Positions 53,475-64,000 of a stretch of DNA of 64,000 bases are shown piece by piece. The translations under genes and the position numbers were made by a program. The notes beneath the pieces are model-generated. The model did not search any database and was not told the DNA's origin. It worked only from the letters and a program-made list of their open reading frames with translations. This DNA comes from Allomyces arbusculus (lineage: Eukaryota; Blastocladiomycota; Blastocladiomycetes; Blastocladiales; Blastocladiaceae). The stretch is taken from contig JADHYV010000044.1 in NCBI GenBank assembly GCA_027604705.1, positions 1-64,000 of the forward strand, written 5' to 3'. Every line of letters begins with the position of its first letter. Within the stretch, counting starts at the first letter, position 1.

Positions 53475-55958
53475 CTACGCCTCCGCCTCGGGGAACCAGC
53501 ACGGCTCCGAGACCCACGCGGGGTTCAGCGCCCAGGTGGGCATGGTCACCTCCTTATCGGTCAGCGCAAACGTGATGATGATGGCGAGCAGAGCAGCGCC
53601 GACATCGAACGACGTGGCCAGAACGTAGTTGTACCGCGACCACCACTTCTGGTGACGCGAGAACATGTACTTCTGGAAGAAGAGCGAGACGAGGAACGAC
53701 GACAAGACAAACGCCTGGTTGGCACCGGGCGAGCCGACCGTGTAGAGCAGCGGCGACTGCAGAAGGTGCCACGGGATGATCCTCGAGCCAATGTACATGT
53801 CGCCGAGCTTGAAGAGGATGGGCGTGACGGCACCGGCAACGAGACCGCCAATGATGATGGGCGAGTAGATCGACTCGAAGAAGAAACGAATCGGGCCAAT
53901 GGCACCCCAGATGAGCGAGGCGTTGTAGAAGACGTTGAAGTTGGACGCGCCCCAGGTCGAGCCAGCGCCGTCGGCCTTGCCGTTGTCCTTGATCCAATCG
54001 ACGTGCTCCTTTTTGGAGATCCACAGCTCCATGGTGCCCCAGCAGACGAACACGGCAATGATCTGCGCCGTCATCTGCACGATGAAAACGTGGCGCGGCG
54101 GAATCTTCATGTAGTGACCGAGCTTGAGATCCGAGAGCAGGGTCAAGCATTGCAGAGAAACCGTGACACCGAGCGTCTTGAAGGCCATCATGACGACGGG
54201 CTTGCCGGGCAGGATGATGCCAATGATGAACTCGGAAATGACGTTCATGTAGAGACTCACGCCACTCGTTGCGAGCACGACGGCGATCGGGATCGTGCCG
54301 ATAATAGAGACGGCAATCGACAGGAAAGTGAAGTACCAGGCCATCTCAATGCCCGAGAAGTGGCACACGAGGATCGTGAGGACGGTCGTGATGGCGAAGA
54401 ACCCGTAATACCACATGTCTGGCACCTCTGGATAGGCGTCAATAAGCTTGCAGTGGATGTCCTCCTCGTGCTCGTTGCGGGCCATGCGGAAACGCGCGAC
54501 AATGTCCTTGCCGTACCACACGCAGGTGTGCGAGACGGCGGCCATGAACGTGGCCATCGAGCCAAAGTAACTGTTGAGAGAAACGGGGCGGTGGGTCAGA
54601 AACGTGATCGCAAAACGACTGCCCGGCCGCAAAGCAAGAAAGAGATCGCGTACCTCCAGGCAAAGAACGGCGACATGTAGATGGGCTTGTTGGCCAGGTA
54701 GACATCCTCGCGGATCGTGTTGGTCGACTTGTCAACGAGCTTGGCGGCGCCAATCGTCACACCCTTCTTGTTCATGAGACGCGACGTGTTGATGTTGGTC
54801 ATATCGAGCGGCTGGTCGAACCAGTTGCCCGAGATGGTCAATGGCGTAATAATCCACATGAAGATCAAGTACGACGCGAACTGGTTGGCAGCCGACCAGA
54901 ACGGAATCGACATGGCAATCGAGCCAACTGTAGTCCAGTCGAGCGTGAAGGCCAGAATACCGGTGCCCGACATGGGCGAACCGACGAGCTGTGCAATGTT
55001 CGCCGACGCCGGGGCGATCCAGCAGAGAATCGGGAAGTACTGGAGCAGCGGCGAGACGAATCCCGGGCCGATAAAGTGCCAGAGGGCCATGCCGACAGCG
55101 CCAATACCGAACACCTTCATGCGCGACATGTGCACGACACCGTCCGAGTCGACATCCTGGTCCTTGCCCGAGTGGAAAGCGCCGTAGAGCGCGACCGAGG
55201 GCAGCACCGAGGGCCAAATCATGTGCGCCGGGCGAATCAGGAAGCGGCGCGACACACCCGAGATACCGAAACCGAGCGTCGACGAGGCGAGCAAGAAGAC
55301 AATCGACCAGAACGGGCCAATATCGAGCTCGTAGAAGACCTTCTGCACAACTAGGTTATCCGTCCTAAGAAAGAGCGCGATTTTAAGTGGTCAGAACCGT
55401 GCAGTTCAAAGGCGCACTGTGCAAGTGCAAGTCAAATGGATGGACGTACCCGTAGATACCCGAGGCACCCGTCGAGCCGAAAATGCCAATGAGCACATGC
55501 TCCTTCACCGAGAACGGGCCTGGGTTCAGGTTGAAGCCACCGAGCGGGCCGAGGTTGACTTGGACGGCCGGGATCGTCGCGGCCATGAGCACGCCGAGCG
55601 GGTAGGCGAGCAGGACGGCCACGTAACTAATCGACACGGAACAGCGGCGGCAATAGTCAGAATCTGTTCATTTCCGGGTGGACAAGGTGCGCAACGAGCA
55701 GAAAAGCGCGTACCTCGACACCTGGAAGACGGTCGTGCGGAACGTGAAGAGCTGGTTCATGGCACCGAGCAGGCACGCGAACAGCAATCCGAGCACCCAG
55801 ACACGGAACGTGAGCGAGGGGGTGGACGTGTCATCCTTGGTCGGGGCAATGTTCATGACGACGTCCTCGAAGTCCTTGTCGATAACAAACGACGAGTTCT
55901 GCTTCTCGACATCGCCGCCGGCCTTCTCGGCGACCTTGACGTCGTCGGCAGCGCCCAT
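53475..55958 (-). CDS. OPT-family oligopeptide transporter
   Basis: Four exons: 55958-55714, 55626-55450, 55364-54654 and 54570-53475; 742 residues, with three phase-2 introns (84-87 bp). The N-terminal tail MGAADDVKVAEKAGGDVEKQ is cytosolic, followed by many transmembrane segments: VWVLGLLFACLLGAMNQLF, the conserved NPGPFSVKEHVLI, IGPGFVSPLLQYFPILCWI, MAWYFTFLSIAVSIIG, SLQCLTLLSDLKLGHYMKIP, and PSGN-like C-terminal segments ending WVSEPCWFPEAEA. OPT proteins import tetra/pentapeptides or glutathione-type substrates with protons across the plasma membrane. Substrate cannot be read from the sequence. Looks intact. Confidence 0.95.
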
Positions 55959-56611
55959 GTTGGAAGTCGATCGCGGGGCGGCGCGTGGGTTGAAACGAGA
56001 ACGAGAAGCGAGCGCGCACGGGCGGAGAAGTTGGGTTGTGGGTGGGTGGGCGACCGCCAAGTGCCTCGAGGTCTAGAGGTCGAGGATGGTGGTCGGCGCA
56101 ACGATGGATTGGTTTATACGAAAACAGGAACTTGGCGGCGGCGGCCCGGTGTCTTTATACTTCCGTTGCATTCGAGCATCAGACTTGGCGAGCGTGCGTG
56201 GTCTCTTTTCGACGCCACTGGTCCAACGGTGTGAGCGGATTGGGGTCACGCGCGTGCGCGGCGCATGTTCGACCTTCAGGGTCGTTTCAGCGGGTTGTCG
56301 GCGAGTTTGGAGAGGCGACGATGATGCGGTTCACGACAACGAGAGCGCACACAGTGTTTCGGGCCAAAAGAACAAGTCTCATGACCGGCGCAACCTCCTT
56401 GGTGACGAGCGGGACGGTGGAGGCGGCATGAGGCTGTTCCGGCGTCGTGCTGGAAAAGGGGAAAAGCAAGTCAAGGCTCTGGTTCCTTGCTGTGGCTTAA
56501 AGTCATTGCTTATGCGCTCTTTCTCCGTAAACAGGACAATGATGGCGCCCCTTGCCAAGCAGACTCGTTGATGATGCCGTGATCGGAAGTCATCGTGCCA
56601 GGTGCCGACCG
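55959..56611. other. OPT promoter side, intergenic
   Basis: 5' flank of the OPT transporter; no gene recognised. Precedes the CTGGCG cluster. Confidence 0.5.
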
Positions 56612-56717
56612 GCTGCCTGGCGCTGCCTGGCGCACAACGCCAGTCATGTGGCATACGCCAGCCGTAGACTGGCGTCAGCTGGCGTAGGCTCGGCGTAGAC
56701 TGGCGTAGACTGGCGAA
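56612..56717 (+). repeat. CTGGCG repeat cluster (left)
   Basis: About six copies of CTGGCG and two of its complement CGCCAG in ~105 bp, several as GTAGACTGGCG. Confidence 0.7.
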
Positions 56718-57085
56718 GGTTGCAAAAACCAAACAAAACAACCTTCGCCACCCGATTCGCGCTGTTCTAACTACAAACATGCACGCGGATGCGCCCATGA
56801 CACTCACCTCCAACAGTGTTGCCCGGTGTGGCGCCGCGTCCGGCCTTCCTCGCACAGTGCAGCTGGCGTAACGCCGTCCAACCCTTCACTCCATTTCTGA
56901 ACGGCGCTCGCCAGTCGCCGCCGCTGCCAAACTCGCCGCGCGCCGCGCCCCACACGCGGACACCAAACCAAAAGCTGCCACTTTCGAGTTTCGAGAGCCC
57001 AGCCGCAGTGTTGACACGCGTTGCTCGGGTCGCCGAAACGACGTTGGTGTCACGTCCGAGAGGAGTAAGGTTGCGTTGCACGCGA

Positions 57086-57215
57086 GCGTCCTTTGCCAGC
57101 TTCGCCAGTCACAAGAGACCGTAGTTGCGCCGGCCGGCGGTACGCCAGTTTCAACGCCAGCTTCGCCAGCTGGCGCACCAAACGTTGCTATGTACGCCAG
57201 TCTGCGCCAGTTTCA
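57086..57215 (-). repeat. CGCCAG repeat cluster (right, opposite orientation)
   Basis: About seven copies of (C/T)GCCAG and one of CTGGCG, e.g. TTCGCCAGTCAC and AACGCCAGCTTCGCCAGCTG. It is mostly inverted relative to the left cluster ~400 bp away. Confidence 0.65.
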
Positions 57216-58765
57216 GCTCGCGCGATGCAATGGGATCGGCGGGACGGAGAGTTCGACGGCCGTGTCTGAAACTAGCTCGACATGCTGGACCTGCATGACC
57301 GAGGATGACCCTGTTAAGCGCCCTTTCGCATTCGTAACGCGTCGTAAACTGGGAGCACGAGGGGACCAAGGCGTCGTGTTGGGTTTGATCACAGCAATGT
57401 GCGAGTTCGATGGTCGTGATGGCGATCCGACGAAAGCATGATGGCGTCTCATTCATGAAGCGTCCGCTCGTGTTGAGCCAATGCAGGGTCGCGCTCTCAG
57501 ATATGTGCATGCCGCGCGCGATCTGCTCTCCCAAGATGCAGCCCGACTTGCGGTGGGCCGTGGGAGGTGAGGAATGCATCTCAACACCATTGTGAGCGCA
57601 GACCGACCGGCCGTACGCTCGCAAGGGCCGCCAGCAGCGTCGGTATGATAGCGCCTGCATACGGTCGCTTACCGACAGCGGCCACGACATGTCGCTTTTC
57701 AGCTAGCAGGTCCTGGTGCTGGTCACAGTCGACCTTCCGAACGCATTGTCAGTCGCGCTGACCGAGGCAACCAACGAAATGGCAACGCGCGACTCACAAA
57801 CGATGTTGCTTCAGCGGTTGGGTCATGTCGACTTGCCCAACGCGTCAGGGTAGTACGCGGGAGGGGGGGGGGCGAGGGGGGCGAAGCGGTTCGCGCAAGT
57901 CGGACGTTCCCTTTGTTCATGTCACATACATTGATCCGCGATATATATTGTTAGCCCTTAAACGGCTCGCGTCGTGGACTTGGGCATGATGCGCGGAGCC
58001 TGCGCTCACACTACGACCCAGCTAACACGTGCTGCTTGGCCACGACTTCGCCGTGGCAGTACCTCGTGCAATGACCTATGTGCTCACGACGCGAGAATTG
58101 ACCTATGTGCTCACGACGCGAGAATATGCGCTCATCCAGCGCGAGAAACGCGTCGTGATGCGGATTGCCGAACACTTGCATCAACAGCACGCACGCTCGT
58201 TCTCTTGCAATGGCTCTCTCATCTCCAAGTTGGATAATTTTGGCAATACGTAGCTCCCGCCCCAGTTCCCGCGTGAATGTTTTCGCGAAGTGGGGCCTGA
58301 CGAGAAGCAACAAAGAAATGCGGTAGCGTTTGATCGGTCGAGTATCTACAGCTTCCTCTTTGGTGAATCAACCGCGGTTGACCTGGGAGTGGACGTCGTG
58401 GCGAGCAATGACCACTTGCATTTGTAGCCGACGACGCGAATCCTGCCCAACTGTCAGATCCCGCACTTTTCGAGTGACTGAATCCTGAGGCGTGTCGGAT
58501 CCAGCCGATTCGCTGTTGGGGTTTCATGCTCAGCCGGACGTGACAGGGAAACTCTGCTTGGAATTTGGGGTTGAAGGACTGGAAACCAGCCTTCCCTATC
58601 TCACTGCCCAGTCATTTACTCCAAGTCACCCGCATCTTGCTGGCAAACGACCTGACGCATCGCGCGTCGTCCCCAGCAATCGTCTCCTGCACTCACAACT
58701 AGTACTCCACTACGACTACTGTCTCATTCCAGTCCAACTCCCCGCATTCGCGCCGCAACCGCATC
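57216..58765. other. intergenic, ~1.5 kb
   Basis: Upstream of the PP1 inhibitor gene. Holds a G-run near 57870 and a 27-bp tandem duplication at 58072-58125. No gene supported. Confidence 0.5.
58072..58125. repeat. perfect 27-bp tandem duplication
   Basis: Two identical adjacent copies starting TGACCTATGTGCTCACGACG, at 58072 and 58099. Confidence 0.9.
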
Positions 58766-59459
58766 ATGTCGCTTCAGAGCACTGCCCTGGGCGGCGACGG
58801 CAACGACGGTCCGCGCGAAGGCACTCCAACGCACGGGTCCCGCACCATGGTCATTGAACAAGTCGCGTCGGCTGAGGCACCACCACCAGCAGCTGACGAA
58901 GAACCCGCGCAAGAGGACCCGGCAGTCGTCGGCCACATTGACTTGCGCGGAGGCCCGCTGTTTGTCGGCCACGTCACCTGGGACGAGTCGGTCGTCGATA
59001 ACGAGGGGCTCGGACGCAAGAAGAGCAAAAGTACGGCGTTTCCACGCTGGACCCGGGTGCTATACCGGTCCCGCCTTGCGGTCATGGCGGCGGGCACGGC
59101 ACGCCCATCGGAGCATGCACGCGACGCGTGTCACGGCGACGATTATCGTGCATCCGACTCAATGCTGCCATCCACCTCTCGTAGTCTGCTGCATTTACCG
59201 CAAGGCGCGCGACTGGGACGAGTCTGACTCTGACTCGTCCGACTTTTCGTCCGACGACGACAGCGATAGCGACGACAGCGACAGCGGCCACGGCAGTCCG
59301 AGCAACGACCACGAGCACCACCACAGCTGCCGCCACCACCGCGGGCTGCCGGGACCCAACGCGTACGAGCGGCAGCCAAGGTACAAGAAGCGCGCGGGCC
59401 CGCCGCCACCGTCGGCGGGGCCGTCGGGGGGCGGCGACGCGGCGCCGTCCGAGCCGTGA
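58766..59459 (+). CDS. YPI1: type-1 protein phosphatase inhibitor 3 (Ypi1/PPP1R11)
   Basis: Two exons, 58766-59030 and 59185-59459; 179 residues, phase 1. The splice rebuilds the family signature: GHVTWDESVVDNEGLGRKKS, then KICCIYRKARDWDESDSDSS. The first exon alone stops making sense right after KKSK, and CCIY resumes after the 154-bp intron. The VTW-type segment is the expected PP1-docking (RVxW-like) motif. The C-terminus is a long Asp/Ser run, a His patch and a basic Pro-rich tail. Inhibitor-3 proteins bind and restrain, or help target, PP1 (Glc7) in the nucleus. Length is typical. Confidence 0.93.
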
Positions 59460-59649
59460 GCGAGCGAGTGTGTCCCGTTGTTCTGTTGTGATTCCCTCCA
59501 TTCCTGTACAAAGTAAATATACGGCCCTGATTATCCTTTTGGTTGCGAACCGGCGCGTCTGGACGATTTCATCGCCAACGGCCTGATCAAGGAAGCTCGC
59601 TGTTCAAACTTGGTTGCTGACGGCTGCACGTGCGCAAATATATGCCACC

Positions 59650-62059
59650 ATGATCCCGGTCCAAATCCTTTGCACAGCTGCACGACGAGGACAAGCTCTT
59701 GCACTCGCGTCCAGTCCCCACAACGCACTTGTTGGCCTGCCATGGAGCCGTTCGACCCGCTTCACGTCGACTGCCACCGCTGACCCGACCAACAGCAGGC
59801 CCGAAAGGAGCAGACACGACCCGACCAACCCATCCGCTGCTGCCAGCAACCATGACCCCGCATCCACCAAGACCAGGGGCCGCTCGCTTGCATACTCGGT
59901 CTTGAACGCTGACCGGTACTGGGGCGGCTGGCTCCAGGACAGTGCAGGGGACAAGTCGGAGGCGGACCTGGATCCGCTCCCCACGCGCCACGACTATGTT
60001 GCCGAAGCCGAACGCGAATTTCGCGCGCACATGGTCAACAACCGGCCCGGTGATTTGCTGCGCACTGCGTCCTACTTTATGAAGTACGGCACCGTCTTCC
60101 CATTTGATTCTAGCGGCAAAGGCCCCAAGTACCAGCCGAGTCCATCTCTTGCCATGTATCACATGGCTTTATGGGCGCTCGCCAAGGGCAAGATGCCGGA
60201 GCGCGCGGCCAAGCTGCTCGAGGAAATGCCCGAGGCGCGAGTCCCGCGCGATCCGACGGCGTGGGCGTACTACATTTCTGCGTGCGGCGCGATTCAGGAT
60301 GCTGAGCGCGTGCGGCAAGCGCACGCGGCGCTCTTGGCTGACGGCTTTCCCATGACGGGTCGGCCCGCCGAAGCGCTCGTGCTCGCCTATTTGCGGTGCT
60401 CTGAGTTTGACCGCGCCATGGCGATTGTGCGCGACGTGCGCGAGCGGTACATTGAAAGGGCCAAGGCATCGGGCCGCACGGTCGATTCGGGTGTGGGACG
60501 GCAGACGAGGTGGATACCGCGGCATCAGAACAAGGACACTAAGATTGATCTTGACACGGCGTGGCTCGAGGCGCGGCCGAATGTGCAGTACCTGTCGCGC
60601 AACACGATGCGGTGGGCACTCAAGCTGACCATGGACGCGGGCCGGATCGCCGACGTGGCCGAGCTCTACCTCGATATGCAAGAGGACGAACACATCATGC
60701 CGCTCATGTGGGCCGACTTGACGCGCGCGTTTGCACGGCACGATTACGTACGTTTGCCCAGTGCTCGAATTATTCGGTGGTCATGGCCGAAACTGACTTG
60801 TTGCGCACCTTGGGATCAAGGTCGAGTTTGCGCACCAAGCGCTGCACCGACTGCTTTCCATGACCAAGGCACTGCGCGAGCACGCTGCCACGCGGCCTCC
60901 TTTGCCACCTGCCGATCACGACGGTCCCGGGATGCGTCGCCCATCCGTCGTCACGTTCCTGATCGACGAAGGCACGTTCACGGCCGTGCTCGAAATGGCC
61001 GGGCGCACGGCGCGGCCGCAGCTCGCGGCGCAGATTTTGCAAATCATGCAAGACGAGAAAATGGCTGTGCGCGAACACCATTTCGCGTGCATCGTGCAAG
61101 CATTTGCTGGCGCCAAGGACTTCAACTCGGTCTTCCGCCTGCTCGGGATCATGCGACGCGCCGGTATGGACCCGCACGATGCCGCACGACAACTGCTCGT
61201 GCCCATGGCGCCGCCGCCGCAAGCCATGGCGGGCACCGACCCGGTCCCACCGCCGTCGCTCCTTGACAGCCCGCTCAGCGACCCGCGCACGCTGATCCGC
61301 GTCCTCACCGACCGCGACTTGGCGCACGCGACGGCCGCGACCGCGCCTGCGGGCCAACGCACTGCTGCGCTCGCACAACTGACCGACCTGCACAAGGCCG
61401 TGACCCTGCTCCCGGCGCTCCCGCGTCCGATCGACATTGAGTGCGTCAACGTCCTGATCAACGCCGCGCACCGTCTGCGCGCCGACGAGCTCGGGCTCGC
61501 CATGTACCGCGACCTGGCCGCGCTCGACCTGAAACCGAACCGGCACACGGTCCATGCCGCGCTCGCCTGTGCGCGACGCGACCCGACCGTCCGTGCCAAG
61601 ATCCTCGACGACATGCACGCGCACGGGCTCGCGCCGGACGACGCGACGTACCTGTTGCTCGCCGCAGCCGTGCTGGACGCGGGCGAGTTTGACCAGGCGC
61701 TTGGGATTTTGGAACTGGCGAAACGCGCCGCGTCGACCGGTAAAGCCGCCGTCTCGCGCAGTCTGTACATGATTCTAGTGCGTGCGGCAGTGAGTCGCGC
61801 GGACGCGCGCTGGAAACGGCTGGTCAGGGAGCTGCTCGATGCCGGGTGGTTCCTCGATACGCGCACGGCCAAGGATATTGCCAAGGCGTTCCCGAACGAC
61901 CCGGATGTGGTCGAGCTCGCGCAGGGTGGGAATAGTCTTGCGGCCGGTCGGGACGTGGCGAGCGACGAGGACCGCGCGCTGCAGACGGTGCGGACCTACG
62001 GGTGGAATTGGGCGGCGCCAGGTGTCGACGAGGATCTGGAGCCGTCGCTGGCCGGGTGA
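59650..62059 (+). CDS. mitochondrial pentatricopeptide repeat (PPR) protein
   Basis: Two exons, 59650-60747 and 60821-62059; 778 residues, phase 0, intron 73 bp with AACTGAC branch. The ATG sits in a near-perfect GCCACCATG context and opens MIPVQILCTAARRGQALALA, rich in Arg/Ser without acids, as expected for a mitochondrial presequence. Helical ~35-residue repeats appear throughout: SLAMYHMALWALAKGKMPER, TAWAYYISACGAIQDAERVR, HHFACIVQAFAGAKDFNSVF, ATYLLLAAAVLDAGEFDQAL. Fungal PPR proteins act in mitochondrial RNA processing, stability or translation. The RNA target cannot be deduced. Confidence 0.88.
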
Positions 62060-62450
62060 GCGAGTGGCATCACGGTGGAGGGGGAGCAAGACGAGGAGGT
62101 TTTGTCGTTTTTTTCATACATCTAGTGACCATCGGCTAAAGAAGATAACAGTTTCGTTTCGGTGATGTACAGTCGTTGTTCCTCCATGCATCGGAGCCTT
62201 TGCTGACAGAGGACAGCAAGAAGGGGCCAGGGACCGGCCGTGATCGCGCTTCAACCTCGTCAACCACAACTTGTCCCTTGCCGACTTTGCCGACCTCAAT
62301 CGTGGCCCGACCAGCGGCCACGAGCATTCGCAACCTGCTTCACGATACCGACCAATTCGAACTGTGCCAGTGTCCCCAAGGCCCCTCACGCTCGACACGG
62401 ACGCCTCCTCTCCAACGCCATCAGATCCCTCGACCGCATTTCAAGCACCA
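62060..62450. other. short intergenic / Fad1 leader
   Basis: The Fad1 frame is open from 62271 but lacks an ATG until 62451. Confidence 0.5.
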
Positions 62451-63509
62451 ATGGCCAACTTGCAGCAAGACGACGCGTTCGTCCCTCCGTGCCCGATCCA
62501 GGCCGAAAAGGACGCCAATCTCGCCCTCGATGCGCTCGCAGCCGTGCCCATGCCGGCCTGCTGCGACGCCGACCCGACACCGAGCACGCCGCGCCAGTTC
62601 CCGCCCATCGACTTTGCCGCCGTCGAGCGCGACGTCTATGCCTATGTTACGCGCACGACGCTTGGCGACGCGGCACCGGCGGTAAGCAGCGCCACGCCCA
62701 TGCCCGAGGCCGCCGTCGCGCGGCTGCAGGCGATCATCACGGACGCAGTCGGCGTGCTCGAAGCGGCATTGCACCAGTTTACGCCCAAGCATCTGGCGCT
62801 GTCGTTTAATGGCGGCAAGGACTGCACGGTGTTGCTGCACTTGCTCGTGGCGGTTCTGCACCGCGGGCAGCGACTCGGCGCATGGGACCATGACGCAACT
62901 GCCGTGCAGACCGTGTATGTGATGCAGGCCAACGGGTTCGACGAGGAGCACGATTTTGTCGCCAAGTGTGCCGCGAGGTACACTCCGTGCTGCTTTTCTC
63001 CCACCGTCCCGTTTCCTCCCACGCTCACGCCCCCTTCCCCCTGTATCAGGTATAACCTCGCCGTCGACACCCTCCCGGGCCCCATGCAATCCGCGCTCGC
63101 GACCTACACCGACCGTCACCCACTCATTCGCGCCGTCTGCGTCGGCACGCGCCGTACCGACCCGTGGGCGTCGCACCTGCGCCCAATGCACAAGTGCGAC
63201 CCCGGATGGCCTGATCTCGTGCGCGTGCACCCGGTCCTTGACTGGGCATTTGCCGACATTTGGCTATTTTTGCTGGCCTTACGCGTCGAGTACTGCGTGC
63301 TCTACGACCACGGGTACACGTCGCTCGGGCCGAAAGATCGCACCGTGCCGAACCCAGATCTGAAAAAGGAGGATGGAAATGGGTATTGGCCGGCGTGGCG
63401 GCTGCGGGATAGTACACGGGAACGTTGCGGGCGGACGCCGGCGAACAAGGCGGCGGTGGGAGAGAAGGGGAAAGAGGCGACAGCGGCGACTGGGGCTGCG
63501 AGCGCATAG
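62451..63509 (+). CDS. FAD1: FAD synthase (FMN adenylyltransferase, PAPS-reductase fold)
   Basis: Two exons, 62451-62977 and 63050-63509; 328 residues (yeast Fad1 is 306). The 72-bp intron would also read through in frame, but removing it restores AARYNLAVDTLPGPM, which fits the family. The enzyme transfers AMP from ATP to FMN to give FAD. Visible motifs are the PP-loop-like LSFNGGKDCTVLLHLL, CVGTRRTDPWASHLRPM, GWPDLVRVHPVLDWAFADIW and YCVLYDHGYTSLGPKDRTVP ending in NP. The C-terminal ~35 residues are Lys/Ala-rich and not conserved. Looks intact. Confidence 0.94.
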   Translation: MANLQQDDAFVPPCPIQAEKDANLALDALAAVPMPACCDADPTPSTPRQFPPIDFAAVERDVYAYVTRTTLGDAAPAVSSATPMPEAAVARLQAIITDAVGVLEAALHQFTPKHLALSFNGGKDCTVLLHLLVAVLHRGQRLGAWDHDATAVQTVYVMQANGFDEEHDFVAKCAARYTPCCFSPTVPFPPTLTPPSPCIRYNLAVDTLPGPMQSALATYTDRHPLIRAVCVGTRRTDPWASHLRPMHKCDPGWPDLVRVHPVLDWAFADIWLFLLALRVEYCVLYDHGYTSLGPKDRTVPNPDLKKEDGNGYWPAWRLRDSTRERCGRTPANKAAVGEKGKEATAATGAASA

Positions 63510-64000
63510 CGTCACGATGACGACGACGGCGCGAGGAAGCATTGTCGAGCAGTATATTTGCTATAGACCATGGCATTTGTGTCGACTGCGTGCGGTGTTC
63601 GGAGATTCTGATGGCATGGATGTGCCATACGCGTGTTGCCGGACCGTCATGAAGTCAAGCACTTGCACCAGACGCACATTCACGTCCAACGCACCCCGGT
63701 CGCGTTTGAATCCTTGTCAACGATGATTGCACGTGTCTGTCCACCCTTTATCAACCTGGACAGTCACAGGACACAACACCACGCGCGTAACTGACGCGCG
63801 TTGGCTGTTGTGGCATGGGCATAGTGTCAATGAGGGATTCGATTGCGGCACGCGCATCGCGCTAACCGAAACTTTCTCCATGTATGATATAGATGACTCA
63901 AAATCGTCTTGCTCGTTCCAACAACACCAGGTTTTTGGCAGACCCGTGTCGCAATGTCTGTTATGCGTCGGCCAAATGTGACTCTCCACAATGCGAGGAA
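63510..64000. other. intergenic at the window end
   Basis: 3' flank of FAD1. Nothing recognised. Confidence 0.5.

Noticed and set aside
57151-57690. Minus-strand frame with a helix-turn-helix-like stretch (GEQIARGMHISESATLHWLN) next to the CTGGCG clusters, a possible transposase
   Set aside because: No start context, no catalytic DDE triad, no splice or codon-bias support. The resemblance is over one short helix only.
62271-62450. N-terminal extension of FAD1 upstream of 62451
   Set aside because: The frame is open but begins without an ATG. The extension is low complexity and not part of the FAD synthase family.

Overview
The window looks like nuclear DNA of an early-diverging, GC-rich fungus. 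Protein genes are cut by short GT...AG introns (mostly 64-95 bp, often with a CTGAC-like branch site). Coding sequence is very GC-rich and the proteins are Ala/Pro/Ser-rich. Gene content is eukaryotic and fungal: a GH18 chitinase, an OPT transporter, fungal-type CBS, LCMT1, FCHo/Syp1, PRP4 kinase, a PP1 inhibitor and Fad1. A candidate SPICE1-like centriolar protein and an MST/Hippo-type kinase would fit a zoosporic lineage such as Blastocladiomycota or chytrids; that placement is inference. No LTR, LINE or other coding mobile element was recognised.

Layout. 1-1 kb: 3' end of a GRDP-like (DUF1399) gene. 1.4-5.3 kb: two reverse-strand low-complexity genes. 5.9-7.9 kb: six-exon gene with a SPICE1-like motif. 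8.6-11.2 kb: MST1/2-like kinase with a 10-nt microexon. 11.5-12.5 kb: unknown helical protein. 13-14.3 kb: P4-ATPase pseudogene with a large internal deletion. 14.5-15.7 and 18.1-19.0 kb: an unknown gene and its decayed paralogue, flanking LCMT1 (16.0-17.1 kb). 19.5-21.2 kb: cystathionine beta-synthase. 21.6-24.6 kb: PRP4 kinase. 25.05 kb: tRNA-Arg(UCU). 25.4-29.9 kb: a ~1,458-residue low-complexity protein. 30.3-40.3 kb: a decayed GRDP fragment, an intact GRDP gene, a 1,001-residue coiled-coil gene and a broken GRDP copy. 40.7-43.9 kb: FCHo/Syp1 muniscin. 44.3 kb: initiator tRNA-Met. 45.1-47.6 kb: coiled-coil gene. 49.26 kb: tRNA-Ala(UGC). 49.7-51.0 kb: chitinase. 53.5-56.0 kb: OPT transporter. 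56.6-57.2 kb: CTGGCG repeat clusters. 58.8-59.5 kb: PP1 inhibitor-3/Ypi1. 59.6-62.1 kb: mitochondrial PPR protein. 62.5-63.5 kb: FAD synthase.

Most recognised genes are ordinary single-copy housekeeping functions with no obvious shared pathway. The unusual material is the scattered GRDP family: four copies in 40 kb, two broken, each intact tail built from a varying number of ~24-residue CX5C repeats. Exon joins were worked out by hand from splice consensus, reading phase and, where possible, family alignment from memory. Phase closed correctly for every multi-exon gene listed as intact.
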